Source of the DNA: Bryopsis sp. KO-2023
Lineage: Eukaryota; Chlorophyta; Ulvophyceae; Bryopsidales; Bryopsidaceae
Direction of reading: 5' to 3'
DNA length: 64,000 nucleotides
Assembly: GCA_030272585.1 (NCBI GenBank)
Contig: BSYQ01000009.1
Coordinates: 4,650,001 to 4,714,000, forward strand
Position 1 is the first letter of the stretch; each line of letters begins with the position of its first letter. This document shows positions 21,862 to 34,490 of the stretch, piece by piece. The translations under genes were made by a program, and so were the position numbers. The notes under the pieces were generated by a model. It was given only the letters and a program-made list of their open reading frames with translations. It was not told the origin of the DNA and did no database searches.

Positions 21862-24800
21862 TCAACACAAAACGAGTGAACACCCCCCCTCCCCTCCCCC
21901 CCCTCTCTCAAATCTCAACCTTGCAGGCACGACATAAACAACTTGATTTCCTGTTGCTGCGACAGGTTGTGGATCCTCGGAATGGCCAGCCATCGTGCTC
22001 TTGAGTTGCGATCTTTCCCGCTCTTCAGTTCGCTGTCTTAGTTGGACGTCATCTGGATCTTCATCAGTACCAGCCAGGGTCTGATCTGCCACAACTTGAA
22101 CAGCTTGGCAGCGTGGATCCTCGGAATGGCCAGCCATCGTGCTCTTGAGTGGTGATCTTTCCTGCTCTTCAGTTCGCTGTGGTGCATTCCAGGGAATTTC
22201 TTCACACGTCATGGCCAAGGGACTCGGGCCCCCATCAGGACCAGCCAGGGTCTGACCTGCCACAACTTGAACAGTTTGGCAATGCGGATCGTCGGAATGA
22301 CCACCCATCGTGATCTTGCGTGGGGATCTTTCCTGCTCTTCTGTTTCCGGTGGTGGTAAATGTATATCCCGGGTAACCCCAATCCAGCCTTCATCACCAT
22401 CATTACAACGACCAGTTTGGGTCTGATCTACCGTGTGCCCCTCCTCAGAATCCTCCCTTTCGTACGATAAACGACCATTAGGACCCTCGGAATGACCATG
22501 CATTGAGCCTGGTGATCGCTGTGATGGTGGAGGAAAGACAGCAGGATGCTCATCACGGCCAGTTGGTGTCCGAACTGATGGCTGCCCGGGAGCTTCTTCA
22601 TCTGAAACAGGAAAGGTGTACGGGTCTACAGCAGGAACAGCTTGAACCCGATCTGGTGTTTTGCCTTCACGAGTGGCAGCATTCTCAGGCCCTGGATCTC
22701 TGCAACCAGACAGCAAGCACCCTCAAGCAATGAATGGCAAATACGCTGAGGGAGGGGTGTGCAAATACTCATGTGTTCATGCTGAAAGCAAGAATCTACC
22801 CTAGTTCGAAACATTTGGCAGCTCAGCAATTTTGCTCAGAAGGAGGAGGCACCTGCCTGTCAGACCCCCGTGACTGAAGCCTCCTGGCCCCTCCCTCGAC
22901 TCGTACATTTCCACCTCTTTTATGACGTGGACGAGAGTAGCCCGGCCTTGTGGCTGCATGTCCCTGACTGTCGCTTCCCCTTGCCAAATTCTGCTCCTCT
23001 CTATCACCGTCTGACTGGGCATTCGCACCAGATGGGCCTGCCTCCTCCTCAGTATTGTCTTGCAGAACGCCATCCTTGATTTCTGCAGTGCCAAGTCTGT
23101 CGCAGTTCGATAAGTCTTGGGCCCCCATATCCACCTCACTGTTATCTTCCTCCTCCCATGTTTCTTCCACATCAGGATCTGATTCGTCCTCCTCTGTACC
23201 AGCGTCAAGAAAAAGTGAAACGATCAACCCAAGAAAAAGCAAAGGGACCAACACAGACAAAAAAAAAATTGAAAAAAGAAATGAAAATGAAGAAATGAAT
23301 GCAGCCGTTCAAAGAAATCGACTTTCCACCAGCGGCGTTAATTTGTTGAAAATAGGTTGGGACAGAATATGTCTTAAAAACTGCATGTGATAGGAGGGGT
23401 ACAGTTTTTATAAATATATATATTATAGAATGAAAAAAAATAATAAAAATAATAAAAAATAATAAATAAATCCTACTACCTCCAGAGGAGATTCGATAGT
23501 TCACTCGATTCGTCCTTGCCCTCAGACCACGCCTTGTGCTGTCCTCCGAAAATATCTTGCCTGGTTTGTGTAAATCCTTGAATCTGAACACATTTTTGGA
23601 AATTAAAGCAACAGAGCGACTCCATAAATCCATGATCAGTGTCCAAAAACATGGGATCTTCGTTCAGAGAAACTGGAAATGTTAAAAAAAGAAGAAAAAA
23701 AAGAAAACCACTCACCATCTATTGAAAAAAAGAATGAAAATTTCTGATGACTTGTTAGTAAGCGAGAAACACCCATCTATTTTCTTAATTTAATGATTTA
23801 AAAGGCACCAATGGCCGTTCTGGAACGAAAACAAGGCCCAGAAAAAATTGAAACACAGCCCATTGATCTTTGGCTGTTTGTTGTTTTGTTGCTTTTTTTT
23901 TTTCGGTGCGGGATATATCCTTGCCTGTCATAATAAAAGGGCTGGAGTTTCGCTTGTTCTCTCTGCATCTCCAGAATCTTCTTATCCTCAGTCTGACTCT
24001 TCCTTCCTTTCTTCTTTCGTGGCCTGGAGAAAGGCCCCACCTCCGCCTCATCATTCAGATTCGCTGCCTCCTTATCGTCGAGATTTGCTCCCTCCTCGGC
24101 CAGGTTTGCCTCCTCCTCGGCCAGGTTTGCCTCCTCCTCGGCCAGGTTTGCCTCCTCCTCGGCCAGGTTTGCCTCCTCCTCGGTCAGGTTTGCCTCCTCC
24201 TCGGCCAGGTTTGCCTCCTCCTCGGCCAGGTTTGCCTCCTCCTCATTGTCCAGATTTGCTCCCTCTTCCGCCAGGTTTGTCTCCTCATTGTTCAGATTCG
24301 CTGCCTCCTCATCCAGATTCGCCATTCCATCGTCCAGATTCGCTGCCACCCCATCGTCCAGATTCGCCGCCCGGATTTTCTTTTTTCGTTTCTTTTTTTT
24401 ACGCTTACGTGCATCGTCCGGCCTCGCATTGTCTCGCCTCCAGAGGTACTGATCTTCGATTGAAATTTCTTCATCATCTTGGCCTAAATCCCTGCCTATA
24501 TATTCACTGCTTGCACTCGTGGTATACACCAATTCATCATCCGGGCGAACGAAATTATCCGATATATATCCTCTTTGCCCAGACTCTGCACAATCCACAC
24601 ACCATACGTGACACCACCAGATGCAACGTCCATCGAGAATTCCGTGCGGTTGTACAATGCATCAGCCTCACGGTGATTGCTCACCCAGTCTTGAAAAAAA
24701 CAACAACCAATCAACTGCTTTTTTTCTCAGCTTACGTTTTCCCTCAACCATGACGACGCGTCCACCCAGTGGAGCACCGTAAAGTTTCTCAGTCTCCAGG

Positions 24801-26042
24801 TCGAAAGGTTCAACTGCCTCCGACCTTTTCCTGACCTCCCTTTTCCTCGATCCACCATCGTTTGCACTTTCCTTGTGGAAAATATCTATCAATCGTTTCC
24901 GAGGTTTTTTCTCCCTGTCTGTCGTGTTTGCCCGTCGCCTCGGCGGGTAAGCAGAAACGGGGTCATCCTCGGAGTCGGTAGAAGATGAATCAGAAGTTAT
25001 TCCTTTTTTCCAACATCTTCTTTCCTTTTGTTCCCTTTCTGGATCGGTCGTGGCTGAATCATACTCATGGCTCCGTCGTGCTACTGCTCCAGAACTGACT
25101 GGAGGAGAATGGGGGGCGGCTTCCCTGTCCATGCTTGCAGGAGAACCTGGTGAGCTTTCCTCGAGGGTTAAATCAGCGAGATGCTCGACATCATATGGGC
25201 CTTGATCCGTTTCGAAACCTTGCTGCATGTCATCTCTTTCTTGAGAATTTTTCTTGTGTTTTTTCTGCTGAAGTGATTGACGCCGGGACGGTTGATTCTC
25301 TAGTGTACAGCATAAAAAAAAGACCATTGGGTAAAAGCACATCCTTGAAAAAGTGTTTTTATGTAGACTCAAATGTTATCTATGGAATTTCCACCCTCTA
25401 AGGCCGACTTCCAGCCAACTTCCATGTCTGCAGATATTACTCATCAGGGAAAGGCAAACCATAGAATCGCATGCTCCTCCCGGATATTGAGAACAGCAAT
25501 AATTCAAGGGGGTCGGTATCAGCTATTTTCTAGGTGACTTAGGGAAAAAGAAAAAGAAAGAGTGGGTATCAGGGGAAAAAAAAAAGAAAAGAAAGAGTGG
25601 GTATGGAGACTAGGCAACAAATTCCAGTCCGATATCAGCTGTTTTTTGGATTCAAATATTTTATCAGACACGGATCTGCCATACAGAGGTGGAAAAACCT
25701 TGCTTTTCTTTTTAATAATAAAAAAAAAGCCATTATGTTTAGGAAAACCACCGCCTCACCTCTCCGATCGTTGCGTCGGCTTCCACCAGCCACACGGGAC
25801 GGCCCCGGTCGATACCTTTGTTGGACTGGCCGTGGTCGACCCGCACAACGCGAATTTTGCACATTTTTTCGTCTTGGGGAAAGTGGTTCTGTTTGATAGT
25901 CAGGCACCCCCCTAGGCTTTGGATCTTTTTCTTTCTGGGCTGGACTGCCCCTTTGCCGTTTCACTGCTGCTCTGCGAGGAACTGGCCATGGAGTTGACCC
26001 CACGCATTTCACCTCCACACCGTCAATCGAGAAATCCTCCAT
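21862..26042 (-). CDS. Large low-complexity acidic/basic repeat protein, unrecognised
   Basis: A minus-strand gene whose exons can be followed only in part. From the 5' end these are 26042-25760 (basic, Pro-rich), 25299-24736 (Ser/Glu/Arg-rich), 24689-24608, 24506 to about 23930 (acidic, with the NLAEEEA heptad repeat and a Lys-rich patch), about 23620-23477 (basic, R-T-N-R-V-N-Y-R-I-S-S), 23193 to about 22850 (acidic) and 22699-21862 (36-residue internal repeats). Phases fit at the first three junctions and at 23477/23193. The fourth exon seems to end in a GC donor (CAG|GCAAGG). A chromatin or nuclear scaffold role would suit the composition but nothing proves it. The 3' exons may belong to another gene. 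Confidence 0.4.
22010..22420 (-). repeat. Internal ~110-190-bp coding repeats
   Basis: A module coding for E-E-Q-E-R-S-P-x-K-x-T-M-x-G-H-S-x-D-P followed by Q-x-V-Q-V-V-A-x-Q-T-L-A-G occurs three times on the minus strand (around 22340, 22150 and 21990), the last copy shortened. Confidence 0.75.
24093..24245 (-). repeat. 21-bp minisatellite coding for a heptapeptide repeat
   Basis: About seven tandem copies of a 21-bp unit (plus strand CTCCTCGGCCAGGTTTGCCTC) encode N-L-A-E-E-E-A on the minus strand, one copy with Thr for Ala. Diverged copies (N-L-D-D/E, N-L-N-N/D) continue to about 24360. The frame is kept throughout, so the array is translated. Confidence 0.8.
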
Positions 26043-26296
26043 GTCGTGCTCTTCTCTGGGCAAACACAGCGGGTGTCCCAGGTCAGTCCAGCACAAGGTG
26101 ATATTTTTTCGTCCATTACTAGACAAAAAAAAATCTCCTCGTAAAATATCACTAGCATATTGTCGGCATTCCGAGCACCACCAAAAAAGAGTTTCTGGTC
26201 GATCTGTCGAAGGGGGAGGGGGGGAGGCTCAAGAAAGATTGAAGGAAGAAAGAAAGCAATTTATTTTTGTTTCACCAAACGGACAAACTCACAAAC

Positions 26297-28705
26297 TCAC
26301 TGGTCCAGATGGAGCCTCAAGGATTCTCCAATACATGAATTGCGGCCGTTTCTGCCCTTCTTGCTCCTCCAAATCTTCAACAATCGACAATAAAACAATG
26401 GCAGTTAAAAAAAACACAAAAAAGACAGCACTGCATTTAGCCTCCACTGAAAACAACCACTACTTCATGAGCGCAATCCAGTACCCTTTAAATTCTCTTT
26501 TCCAAAATAATTCCTTTATGCACACGCCTGGACCGGAAAGCAAATCAGCTTTGAAAATGACTAATCCACAGCCCCATAGATTCCCCCCCCCCCCCAAAAA
26601 AAAAACCCTCGAAATTTTTATATTTGCAGAAAGAAGCTTCCTGCCAATGCGACACAGTGAATTCAACGAAACCCCAGAGAGAATCAAGGTCAAGGTTTTT
26701 TTTCTTCTTCTTCTTCTTCTTTTTTTTCATACAGAATCTTTGCTGCATTCACTCACAGCTGTTAAAGATTTGACCTGCTCGTCAGAAAGCCCCTCGACTT
26801 CCAGCACATCCAGCCAATTTGATTCTGTAACCAGTTCTTTGAGCTTCGAAAAAGTTTGCTCCCCAACCTGGAGTGAATCTGAAGGAGGGCCCAGTCTCAA
26901 AACAACCAAATTGGATTTTGCTGTTGATTCTGGGTCCAAAATAATGCTGATGAGTGTCTCAAGGCCTTCGTTCGATATGCCTGAAATGAACGGCAAAAAA
27001 AAAAGGTCAAAAATAGGAGGAACAGTTACAAATGTGTGTTCTGAGGAAGCTTCTGTTTTGAGGAAAAAAACGTGTCATTGTTTGGAAGCCTTGGAATTTT
27101 TTTTCCTTTCTATTCATTATGTGACGTGGGGATGTTGAAGGAAATGGAAATGAAAATGGAAAAGGTGATTGGTTCGCTACAGACAGTTGCTTTTTCAATA
27201 CGATTTAATTTCACAGACTGTATTTTTAACCATCCTTTCTCGACACATTTATATCGAGCGGGAAAAAGAAAAGACTGAACGGCGAAAGTCGATTTTTTAT
27301 TATTATTATTATTTTTTTTGGGGGGGGGGGGGCAGGAAAGAAAAAAAAATCTATGTCAGACGTGGAAAGCCATCGTTTTCACTCACCCGTTCTCAGCAAA
27401 CACAACAGCTTCAGCTTTCCTTCGCGGAAAATTCTCTCCCACGATGGTCGATGTATCGAACTGAAGCCCTCATTTCCAGAAAGCACCAACCGACGAATGG
27501 AAAGCTTCAGGGGTCTGCACAGGGCCAGATATCTCACCGGATCTGAAAAAAAAAACAAAAAAACGACCTCTATTTTTTCAGGGGATGAAAGTGCTGAAAT
27601 TTTGAACAGATTGTGAATATGATAACACATTCTGCGTTTCTGCGGACAATCTACTTCGAAACGAAAATATTTGCAATTTGGTGCCTCCACCACACTATGT
27701 CCACCAGTCCTGTTACATCAAACCTTCGATGTGCAGTTTGCTAGAGTACTGGTGCTCACCATTCTATGGCAAATATGAAAAGCAACGCATTTTATTGCAT
27801 ATTTAAAGATTTCAATAAAACTTCCCCTCGCCACCCACTCACCATCCAGTAGGTCCCTCGTCTCCAAACCGCAATTGGCCAGCACCAAATCCTGCAGACG
27901 GCATCTCTGGGCCAGCAAAAATGACGACCGGCAGACGTCCTTGATCAAGGCGTTGCTTACCTCTTGTCCCGACAGGTCCAAGCATCGGAACACGATGCTG
28001 CAAGGCTCCGATTTGTTCAAAAGCAGATGCAGAATCTGTGTGCACTCTGCGCGTGTCAGAGGTGTTTGGTTCGAATATCCTTCGGATGGCGCCAATCGAA
28101 GTCGAAGTTTCCTGACGTCGCGTGGGATGTTTTGGAACAGCCATTCCACCCACGGCCTAGGCTGCACACCTGAGTACCCCCAAAAGAACCACCACCACAG
28201 CATTTTTAGAAACTAAAAGACGAATCCTGTGTGGTTTTGCAGTATTTCGAGGAGTTTCTGGAGCGTTCCGTACGTTTCAAAACGCTTCTTTCCTTGCCAG
28301 ATTGCCCCTTCTAGGTTAAAAGGAGGAAAATAGCTAACCGTGGTTTGTTTCCGACCATCAATTCGTGAAAAGAAAGTCCGCTTGGCTGCCTGTGACGATA
28401 TCGAGAAGCGATAAAGCAAGGACAGGGGCGTTTTAGAATCTACGGAACGCTCCGGAAGTTTTTCCAAGAAACGATCAGGAGAGGGAAGGGGCGTTTAATA
28501 ACCTACGGAATGGTCTGGATATGTTTCGAAAAGCTTTGCCCACCGCAAGGATATTCTGATTCTGTTGCAAGGCGAGCATCGAGTTTCGTGTTTCGCTGTT
28601 CTGGTTCTGGACGGACGCAACCAACGACGCCTCACCTATTCGGGCGGCACTTTTCCGGTATTCTCTAACAAGCCAGTCTCTATCGGCTCCCAAGTTTGAA
28701 GCCAT
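26297..28705 (-). CDS. Leucine-rich repeat (RNI-like) protein
   Basis: Six exons on the minus strand: 28705-28507, 28439-28222, 28161-27843, 27542-27387, 26980-26757 and 26374-26297. All phases fit, giving 397 residues. The N-terminal ~110 residues are basic and helical. From about residue 140 there are repeats of the ribonuclease-inhibitor type: one with C-L-D-L-S-G, one with L-x-D-L-V-L-A-N-C-G-L, one with I-R-R-L-V-L-S-G-N-E-G, then N-L-V-V-L-R-L and L-D-V-L-E-V-E-G-L. The repeat crosses the intron at 27842/27542 without a break, which supports that junction. No signal peptide or membrane segment is seen. Probably a protein-interaction scaffold; partner unknown. The last exon is short and less certain. 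Confidence 0.6.
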
Positions 28706-29232
28706 TTCGTCGGCACAGTCCGTTTGCCACAGAACATGGAAAGTGATACAGTACAGTAGTGGGTGGCGACTTTCAATTTCAATCACCAGTCAATCTCAAA
28801 CAGAATGGTGCCGAGTGACACCATCAGCAGGATTTAGTCCCAATGGTTTGGTTTGGTTTGGTTTCGCGCCACCTTCCCTTCCAGCGATTTTTGGGACTTT
28901 TTCTTGTGTGTTTGATGTTAGGTCCCCCCGTTTGGTTTGGGTTTGCTGGGGTTCGTTTTTGTGTTGGTTTGATATGTGACCTTACGACCGACATGCAGAA
29001 CGCGGCCCGTTTTGGAGCAGAATCAATTACGAGCGATTCAGTACCGATGATGGGATGTCAGACCTGGTCGCAGGGGACGAAGGCGGAGGGAAGCGGTGTC
29101 ATGTTTGGTGGGGTGACAAAAAATGGCCAGAAAAGAAAAGAGAAAAATATTTGAACTGCTTCGACGGGAGTTAAGGAAAAATAAGCCACCGACGGTTGCT
29201 TCTGAACTCGCCTCGCTATCTGTTTGGAGAGA
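28706..29232. promoter_or_regulatory. Divergent intergenic region between LRR and glutaredoxin genes
   Basis: 527 bp between two start codons pointing away from each other. GTTTGGTTTGG repeats occur near 28845-28860 and 28930-28950. No TATA box seen. Confidence 0.4.
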
Positions 29233-30186
29233 ATGGCTCGCAATTTCATCGATACAGCGATCGCGGAAAACCCCGTGATGGTGTTTTCCAAGTCCTGGTG
29301 TCCCTCTTGCGCGAAAGCCAAGCGAGCGCTGAGGGCGCTGCTGGACCCTTCGAAATTCACCGTGCTGGAGGTGCGACTCCAAAAAGGATGTACACTGGCT
29401 GCTTCTTTCGTTTTCGAAAGAACTGATATGACCAAGAGAAGTGAAAACAAGAAGTATCCTTGCTTGTGCCAGCCATAGATACTCATATACATATACACAG
29501 GATTGTTGTGGTGTGGTGAATGGATGTACCCCCAAGAGTGTGTGTGTGTTTTCTTTACATTGGCAGATTGAGGACAGGCCAGACTGTGGGGAACTGCAAA
29601 ATGAGCTGGCCAGCATTACTGGTGCTAGAACTGTCCCCAGAGTGTTCATTGGCGGCCAATGCATTGGAGGTGAGATGCAACCTTCCTTCAACACCAAAGA
29701 TGAATTTTTTTTAATATGTGGTTTGAGATTGACCTCCAGCATGGATTTCTTTTTGGGTGGGGGGCTGTTCCGGGGCGTTCCAAATATGCTTATCCTTGGT
29801 TTTTGAAATGGAAAGATATCCATGGCTTGGTGAATTTTGAGTTGAAACCGAAAGGGGTCGGTGCATCTGTGAGATTTGGAAGAAAAATAAATAAATAAAA
29901 CAGAGAGCTGAAGAAAAGATAAGAGAGAAAGAAAGAAAGAAAAAGACTTTCGGAAGGAGGGCGTTCCCATCTGAGTCATACCCAGGAAAATACACATAGG
30001 AATAACAAGCCAGCTTCAGCATCTTACCACAGTTTTTATCATTCTGAGCATATGTGTAGTTTTAGCAGATGGACGGAAAAGATCTGATAATGATACGTTG
30101 TTTTTTCTGTAGGTGGCGATGAAACGGCACAAATGCTAGCCTCTGGGGAATTGAAAAAAGCTCTTGTTTCTGTGGGGGCACTCTAA
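29233..30186 (+). CDS. Dithiol (class I) glutaredoxin
   Basis: Three exons: 29233-29370, 29567-29669 and 30113-30186, phases fitting, 104 residues, the usual length of a single-domain glutaredoxin. Cys-Pro-Ser-Cys at residues 23-26 is the redox site. The cis-proline T-V-P motif and the following G-G-x-x-I-G-G-G-D-E glutathione-binding segment are present. The enzyme uses glutathione to reduce protein disulfides and mixed disulfides. No targeting peptide is seen, so a cytosolic location is likely. The site is W-C-P-S-C, not the CGFS of the monothiol iron-sulfur class. The C-terminus is short, without extra Cys. Confidence 0.92.
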
Positions 30187-31237
30187 AAAGCGTGAGATTG
30201 GGTGGCCAATTTTTTGGTTAGGTGCGGAGTGCAGGGAACATGTTTTGGGTGGTCGTTATATATATATATATTTTTTTTCAAGCAGGATGGCCTGGGAATA
30301 GCTCTCTCTATATGTCCGAACAATGCTTTGTAGATTTTTTCGTGGAATCAGCGCATTCCTCAATTTGCAAGCAGGTTTTCTCTTTACAATTACACGAAAA
30401 TAAAAAGCGACATCATCTGAATGGGTTTCCATTATGTCCGATTGAGAATTGCCTATAAAAAAGATTGATATTTTTTCTCATAGTAGCATTTCTTGTATCT
30501 TCTCTGCACACAATTCCGGAAAGCGAGCTTTTTTTTCTCCAGAATATGTACAGAATATCTGAATATATTTTGTCTGTTCCTGATTTTTACTTGAAGCAGA
30601 TCTTACTGCGAAGACACTGTCCAGAATTTTGCTTGCTACGAATCCATCCCGCAAAATAGCTTCGCATGCGTATTGGGTGTTTCAGAATTTTCACGAAACG
30701 TGTGCAAATTATCGCAATACTTGGTATTAACGTGGTGGAAATCTCCATCTGAGGGTAAAAATTTCTGCAATATTTATGGAGCAGATGAGAGAGCACCAGG
30801 AACAGCTTGTTTTCTTGATATCAGCAGGAAAAAATGGTCTTGCGTTTTTTTTGCTAAGAAAACATTTGGTCTTGTGCAGCTTGAAACTTGTCAGATTAAA
30901 AACCCGATAGCAATCAAACACCGTCCCCAGTAAAACCAAATTGACAAAAATTTCCTCCCTCTCAGTCACAAAGTCGTGGTACTCCCTCCAAAAATACGAC
31001 TCGAAAACAGCAGCTATGCAAAGAGTTGAAAACTAACATGCTTTCGAAAATCAGGGAAGATTAGTCATCCGAAGAAGAACTCCGAATCGTCATCCCTCAG
31101 CAGATACATTTTTTTTTTCCCCACCACATCGTTTGTATTTTTTTCATTTGCTCTCTGTTTGTTTTTTCTTGATGGTAGGAAACACCTTACCCCACCCCTC
31201 CCCTTTTCTTTTTTTTTTTTTTTTCCCTTCAAGATTG
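30187..31237. other. Convergent 3' region of glutaredoxin and EndoU genes
   Basis: About 1 kb between two stops that face each other. T-rich with an AT microsatellite at 30256-30268; no gene supported. Confidence 0.5.
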
Positions 31238-34160
31238 TTAAGTTTCGTTCACAATGTCTGGGAAACAAGTTGAAATCTTGTCCCCATATTTGCTTCTGAT
31301 CCGGTGGCACCTGGAAAAACAAATTTCATAAAATATTTCAGCCCATATAATTTTAATCACCCCCCCCCCAAAAAAAATGCACATATATATACAATTCCAG
31401 AGCATTTCTCTCAACAATCAGGATTCTTCCGATTTTTTGAAAAAACGAAACGAAATTGAACAGTGACTTTTGCTTTTAAAATGATTTGATATGTTTCCGA
31501 ATCCCGAATTCAAACATTCGATTCATTCAGTTCATGATCGATTTTGGAACATGCCTGGAAAAACTGTCTATGGCCGATTAGGTTTGCTGTGCTGATCGAT
31601 TTCAATACAACATCAACACAAAAAAAAACTATCTGTGGATCCATTCGATTAATTTTCTCAAATTCAATTCATTCAGTTTGAAACCGTTTCTGGAAACATC
31701 TCTTTTGATAACTAGACTAGACTTTGCGCAAGAACTCCTTGTAGAACCTGCCATTGTCATCATTACAGCATATCTTACATATATTTTATTAATTTTTTTC
31801 TTATTTCAACAAAATTACCTGATGTCGACATCGTAATTGAGGATATCGACCATGTTGTGCTCCTCCCCCGCAAGGAAATACAGAGAGTACAGCGCGATTT
31901 CAAATTCTGGCGAGGTCCCAATGAACATAGACGTTACTGGCTTCTTCTCTCCTTTCCAAAACAGTTGCACCGACAACAGCCTCTCTTCCCCATCGGGCTG
32001 AAACATCAGTCCAAAAAAAAAGAGAAATCAAAACATGTTTGTCGAAATGGCCGGAATTTAGATTTTATGCGAACTGGTCAGAAAAACCTGAGTGAAGATC
32101 GTTGGGAGCATGAATCAGTTTGGGTCGAAAATCAGTCAGGAAATAATGTGTGAGAAACAACACCAATAACACGCAGGAAGAATCGTTTCCTTGTGTAGGT
32201 TTCGGTTGTGGGGGGAAGTTGTGTGATGCAATTCCAAGCACAAATTTGAAAGTAATGATCAGTGTAATAGGATTTTTGAGGTGTTTTTTTTTTTGGTTTT
32301 TTTTTTCCGCCCTACTGGTGGAGCTCCACGACGTCTTGGGACGATATAGCCTCTGTAGTCCAAGTTGCCCCTCGACTCTTCGATGAAAAATTGAATCCAG
32401 CTGTCCAAAAACATACATACATACTTGGTCATGCTTTGCATTATGCATACAGAGCTGCAGCTGCTCATTTCTCCGTGGAGCCATGCAAAAACTGCATGTC
32501 AGTCATAGGAAGTACAACATCACGCTCCAGCAACCATTTTTTCTTTTGTTCTTTTCAGGGCTTTTCTAGTTGAAAACAGCCAACATGAATCATCCCCATG
32601 TGTTTGCTAGTTCATTTTGTCATACTTGTGCAATCCTTTGATTTCCCCCTCGTCTGACTCCCCGACGAAAACGTGCTCGAAGCCGCAAGAGTCGTTTTGG
32701 GTGTCTCTTCGATACAGAGAAAACCACATTTGGTAGAGCATCTTTTTGAAAGTCAACTCATCTTTGGACGCGATCCCCTAATTGAAAACAGCCAGGCAAA
32801 AAACACCAAGTCAAGGAAAACACTCTTTTTGCACATAGGCACAGGGACCATAACGATCCTCCATTTAAATCATACAATACGGTCACTCGAAAAAGGAAAA
32901 ATCGATGTGGGTGGAAATACTGTTGGTAAACTCAATTGCATGCTGCAACGCATATCCATTGAAACGATGCAAGTTTATTTGGGTTTAAATTAAATTTTCA
33001 GATTAATTCATCAATTGATTGAAAAGAGCAGGAAGCGTCCCCCCCCCCACACGCACCTTTTCAACAAGATAGTTGTGGACATATTGGAGAGGCTTGGTGT
33101 CCATGCATGCACTGAGGAAATCCTGTGATTCTCGAATTTCTCTTGTGGTTACCACCTCCTCCTTGCCAGTTTCTCTATGTACACACAGCATAACCAATAA
33201 GAAGGCATCCCTTTTCAACCCAAATCAATGTGTGTGTTTCTGCTTGCAGCACAACTGAACTGTATTCTGATTGTCAGACTTCCACAGAAAATCCCTGCAT
33301 CGAAACAAGTCGGTGTGGCTGCATAGGCTTCCATCAACGTCGCATTCTCTTGCTCATGAAGAATTTTATTTCAGCATTAAAATTGCCCATACAGCTTCTG
33401 TCCACTCGTTCACACTGGAGTGGTTTCAAATTATCCATGAACATCTAATTCAGAGCAATGCTGTGCTAAAATGAGTCCGTGTCCTCCATGAGTTGTGTGA
33501 AAAGGCACCTTTCGTAATTGTCCAGGAGATGGTAGAAAATTTTATAGGTGGTCTTAGCCCAGGTAGACTTGCTCACTCCTTTGAAGAGCTTTTGGGAAGC
33601 CGCGTCCTGACTGTGGTACATTTTCTTGCCGCCCTGTCAGACATAGAGACACGCGGCCCAGTCAAAATACTTGCGGCCAACCGAAGAACACAGCTCCAAC
33701 CCACAAACAAAGGCGCAACAAACTGCTCGTGTGAAGGATCCACCAAACTTTATGCACCGAACGACAACCAGAAAACGCAAAACTGAAAAGTTCCCCATTA
33801 ACCAACAAGATGTCGCATAGGGAAGTACTAGTGCAGAGAGGATCTGCTTCTTCCAGCAGCCAAGGACGCGGATCCCATTATCCAACAGGAAAAGGACATC
33901 TCGGCGATCGTGACAAAGTCTCGAACACAGTCCGAGGACTGGAGGATTGCACGCTTTTCCTTGTACGCACTGAAACTAACCGGCAATACAAGGAAACTAG
34001 CCGCGATCAAACACTGGAATCACTAAAACAGATAAGCCCGTACCTGAACATCGATGCCATAGTGCTGCTCAGGAACCAGACGGTTTTCGTCCAAGTCCCA
34101 CAGTTTCTGGGCGCACAGTTTGATATTCGCGAGCTCGTCGGCGGTGGGTTGGACGGACAT
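31238..34160 (-). CDS. Poly(U)-specific endoribonuclease, EndoU family
   Basis: Seven minus-strand exons: 34160-34044, 33633-33509, 33174-33057, 32777-32626, 32400-32316, 31997-31819 and 31310-31238. Every phase fits, giving 282 residues, the length of an XendoU core. Landmarks include the N-terminal L-W-D-L-D-x-N-R-L; C-G-F-E-H-V-F-V-G-E-S with the first catalytic His; G-L-H-N-W with the second; a W-x-Q-F region; and the K-P-V-T-S-M-F-I-G-T-S-P-E-F-E segment with the catalytic Lys. EndoU enzymes cut RNA at uridines with Mn2+ and leave 2',3'-cyclic phosphates. There is no signal peptide, so it is probably intracellular, as in Xenopus, not secreted. Divergent from CWC15. Confidence 0.93.
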
Positions 34161-34490
34161 CGCGGCTTCGCAAAAGATAAGATATGAGTTCGCCTGCTTT
34201 CTGACCGAACTTGAAAACGCGCGTCTAACACTGGACCGTCAAGAAAACAGGACCTCGTGAAAGTTCAGTGAACTGTGGAAGTCAGCGCAAGCAACGTCCG
34301 TGAGACGGACTGCAGTTCGGGCAAACCCAGATTTGCAAATGCACAAAATCATTCTATGTTTAGTTTCACTTAAGTGTGATGCTGAGTCATGGTTGCTGGG
34401 TTAGTTCCAGAAATCACTCCACTCCAGTGAAGCTTTTCTTTCCCTGACAGTTCGTTTCCTTGGCGTATTTTTTGACGAAGAGGTCGAAAA
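34161..34490. promoter_or_regulatory. Divergent intergenic region between EndoU and CWC15
   Basis: 330 bp between two start codons on opposite strands, so both promoters must lie here. No TATA box recognised. Confidence 0.45.

Noticed and set aside
24093..24245. CRISPR-like array
   Set aside because: The 21-bp units are directly adjacent with no spacers and keep a reading frame; it is a coding minisatellite in a eukaryotic gene.
25880..25900. A 19-bp intron (GTGCCTGACTATCAAACAG) on the minus strand
   Set aside because: It would give a pleasing reading downstream, but the unspliced frame already joins the next exon in phase, so a tiny intron is not needed. A similar 29-bp reading at 17199-17227 was set aside for a 134-bp intron.
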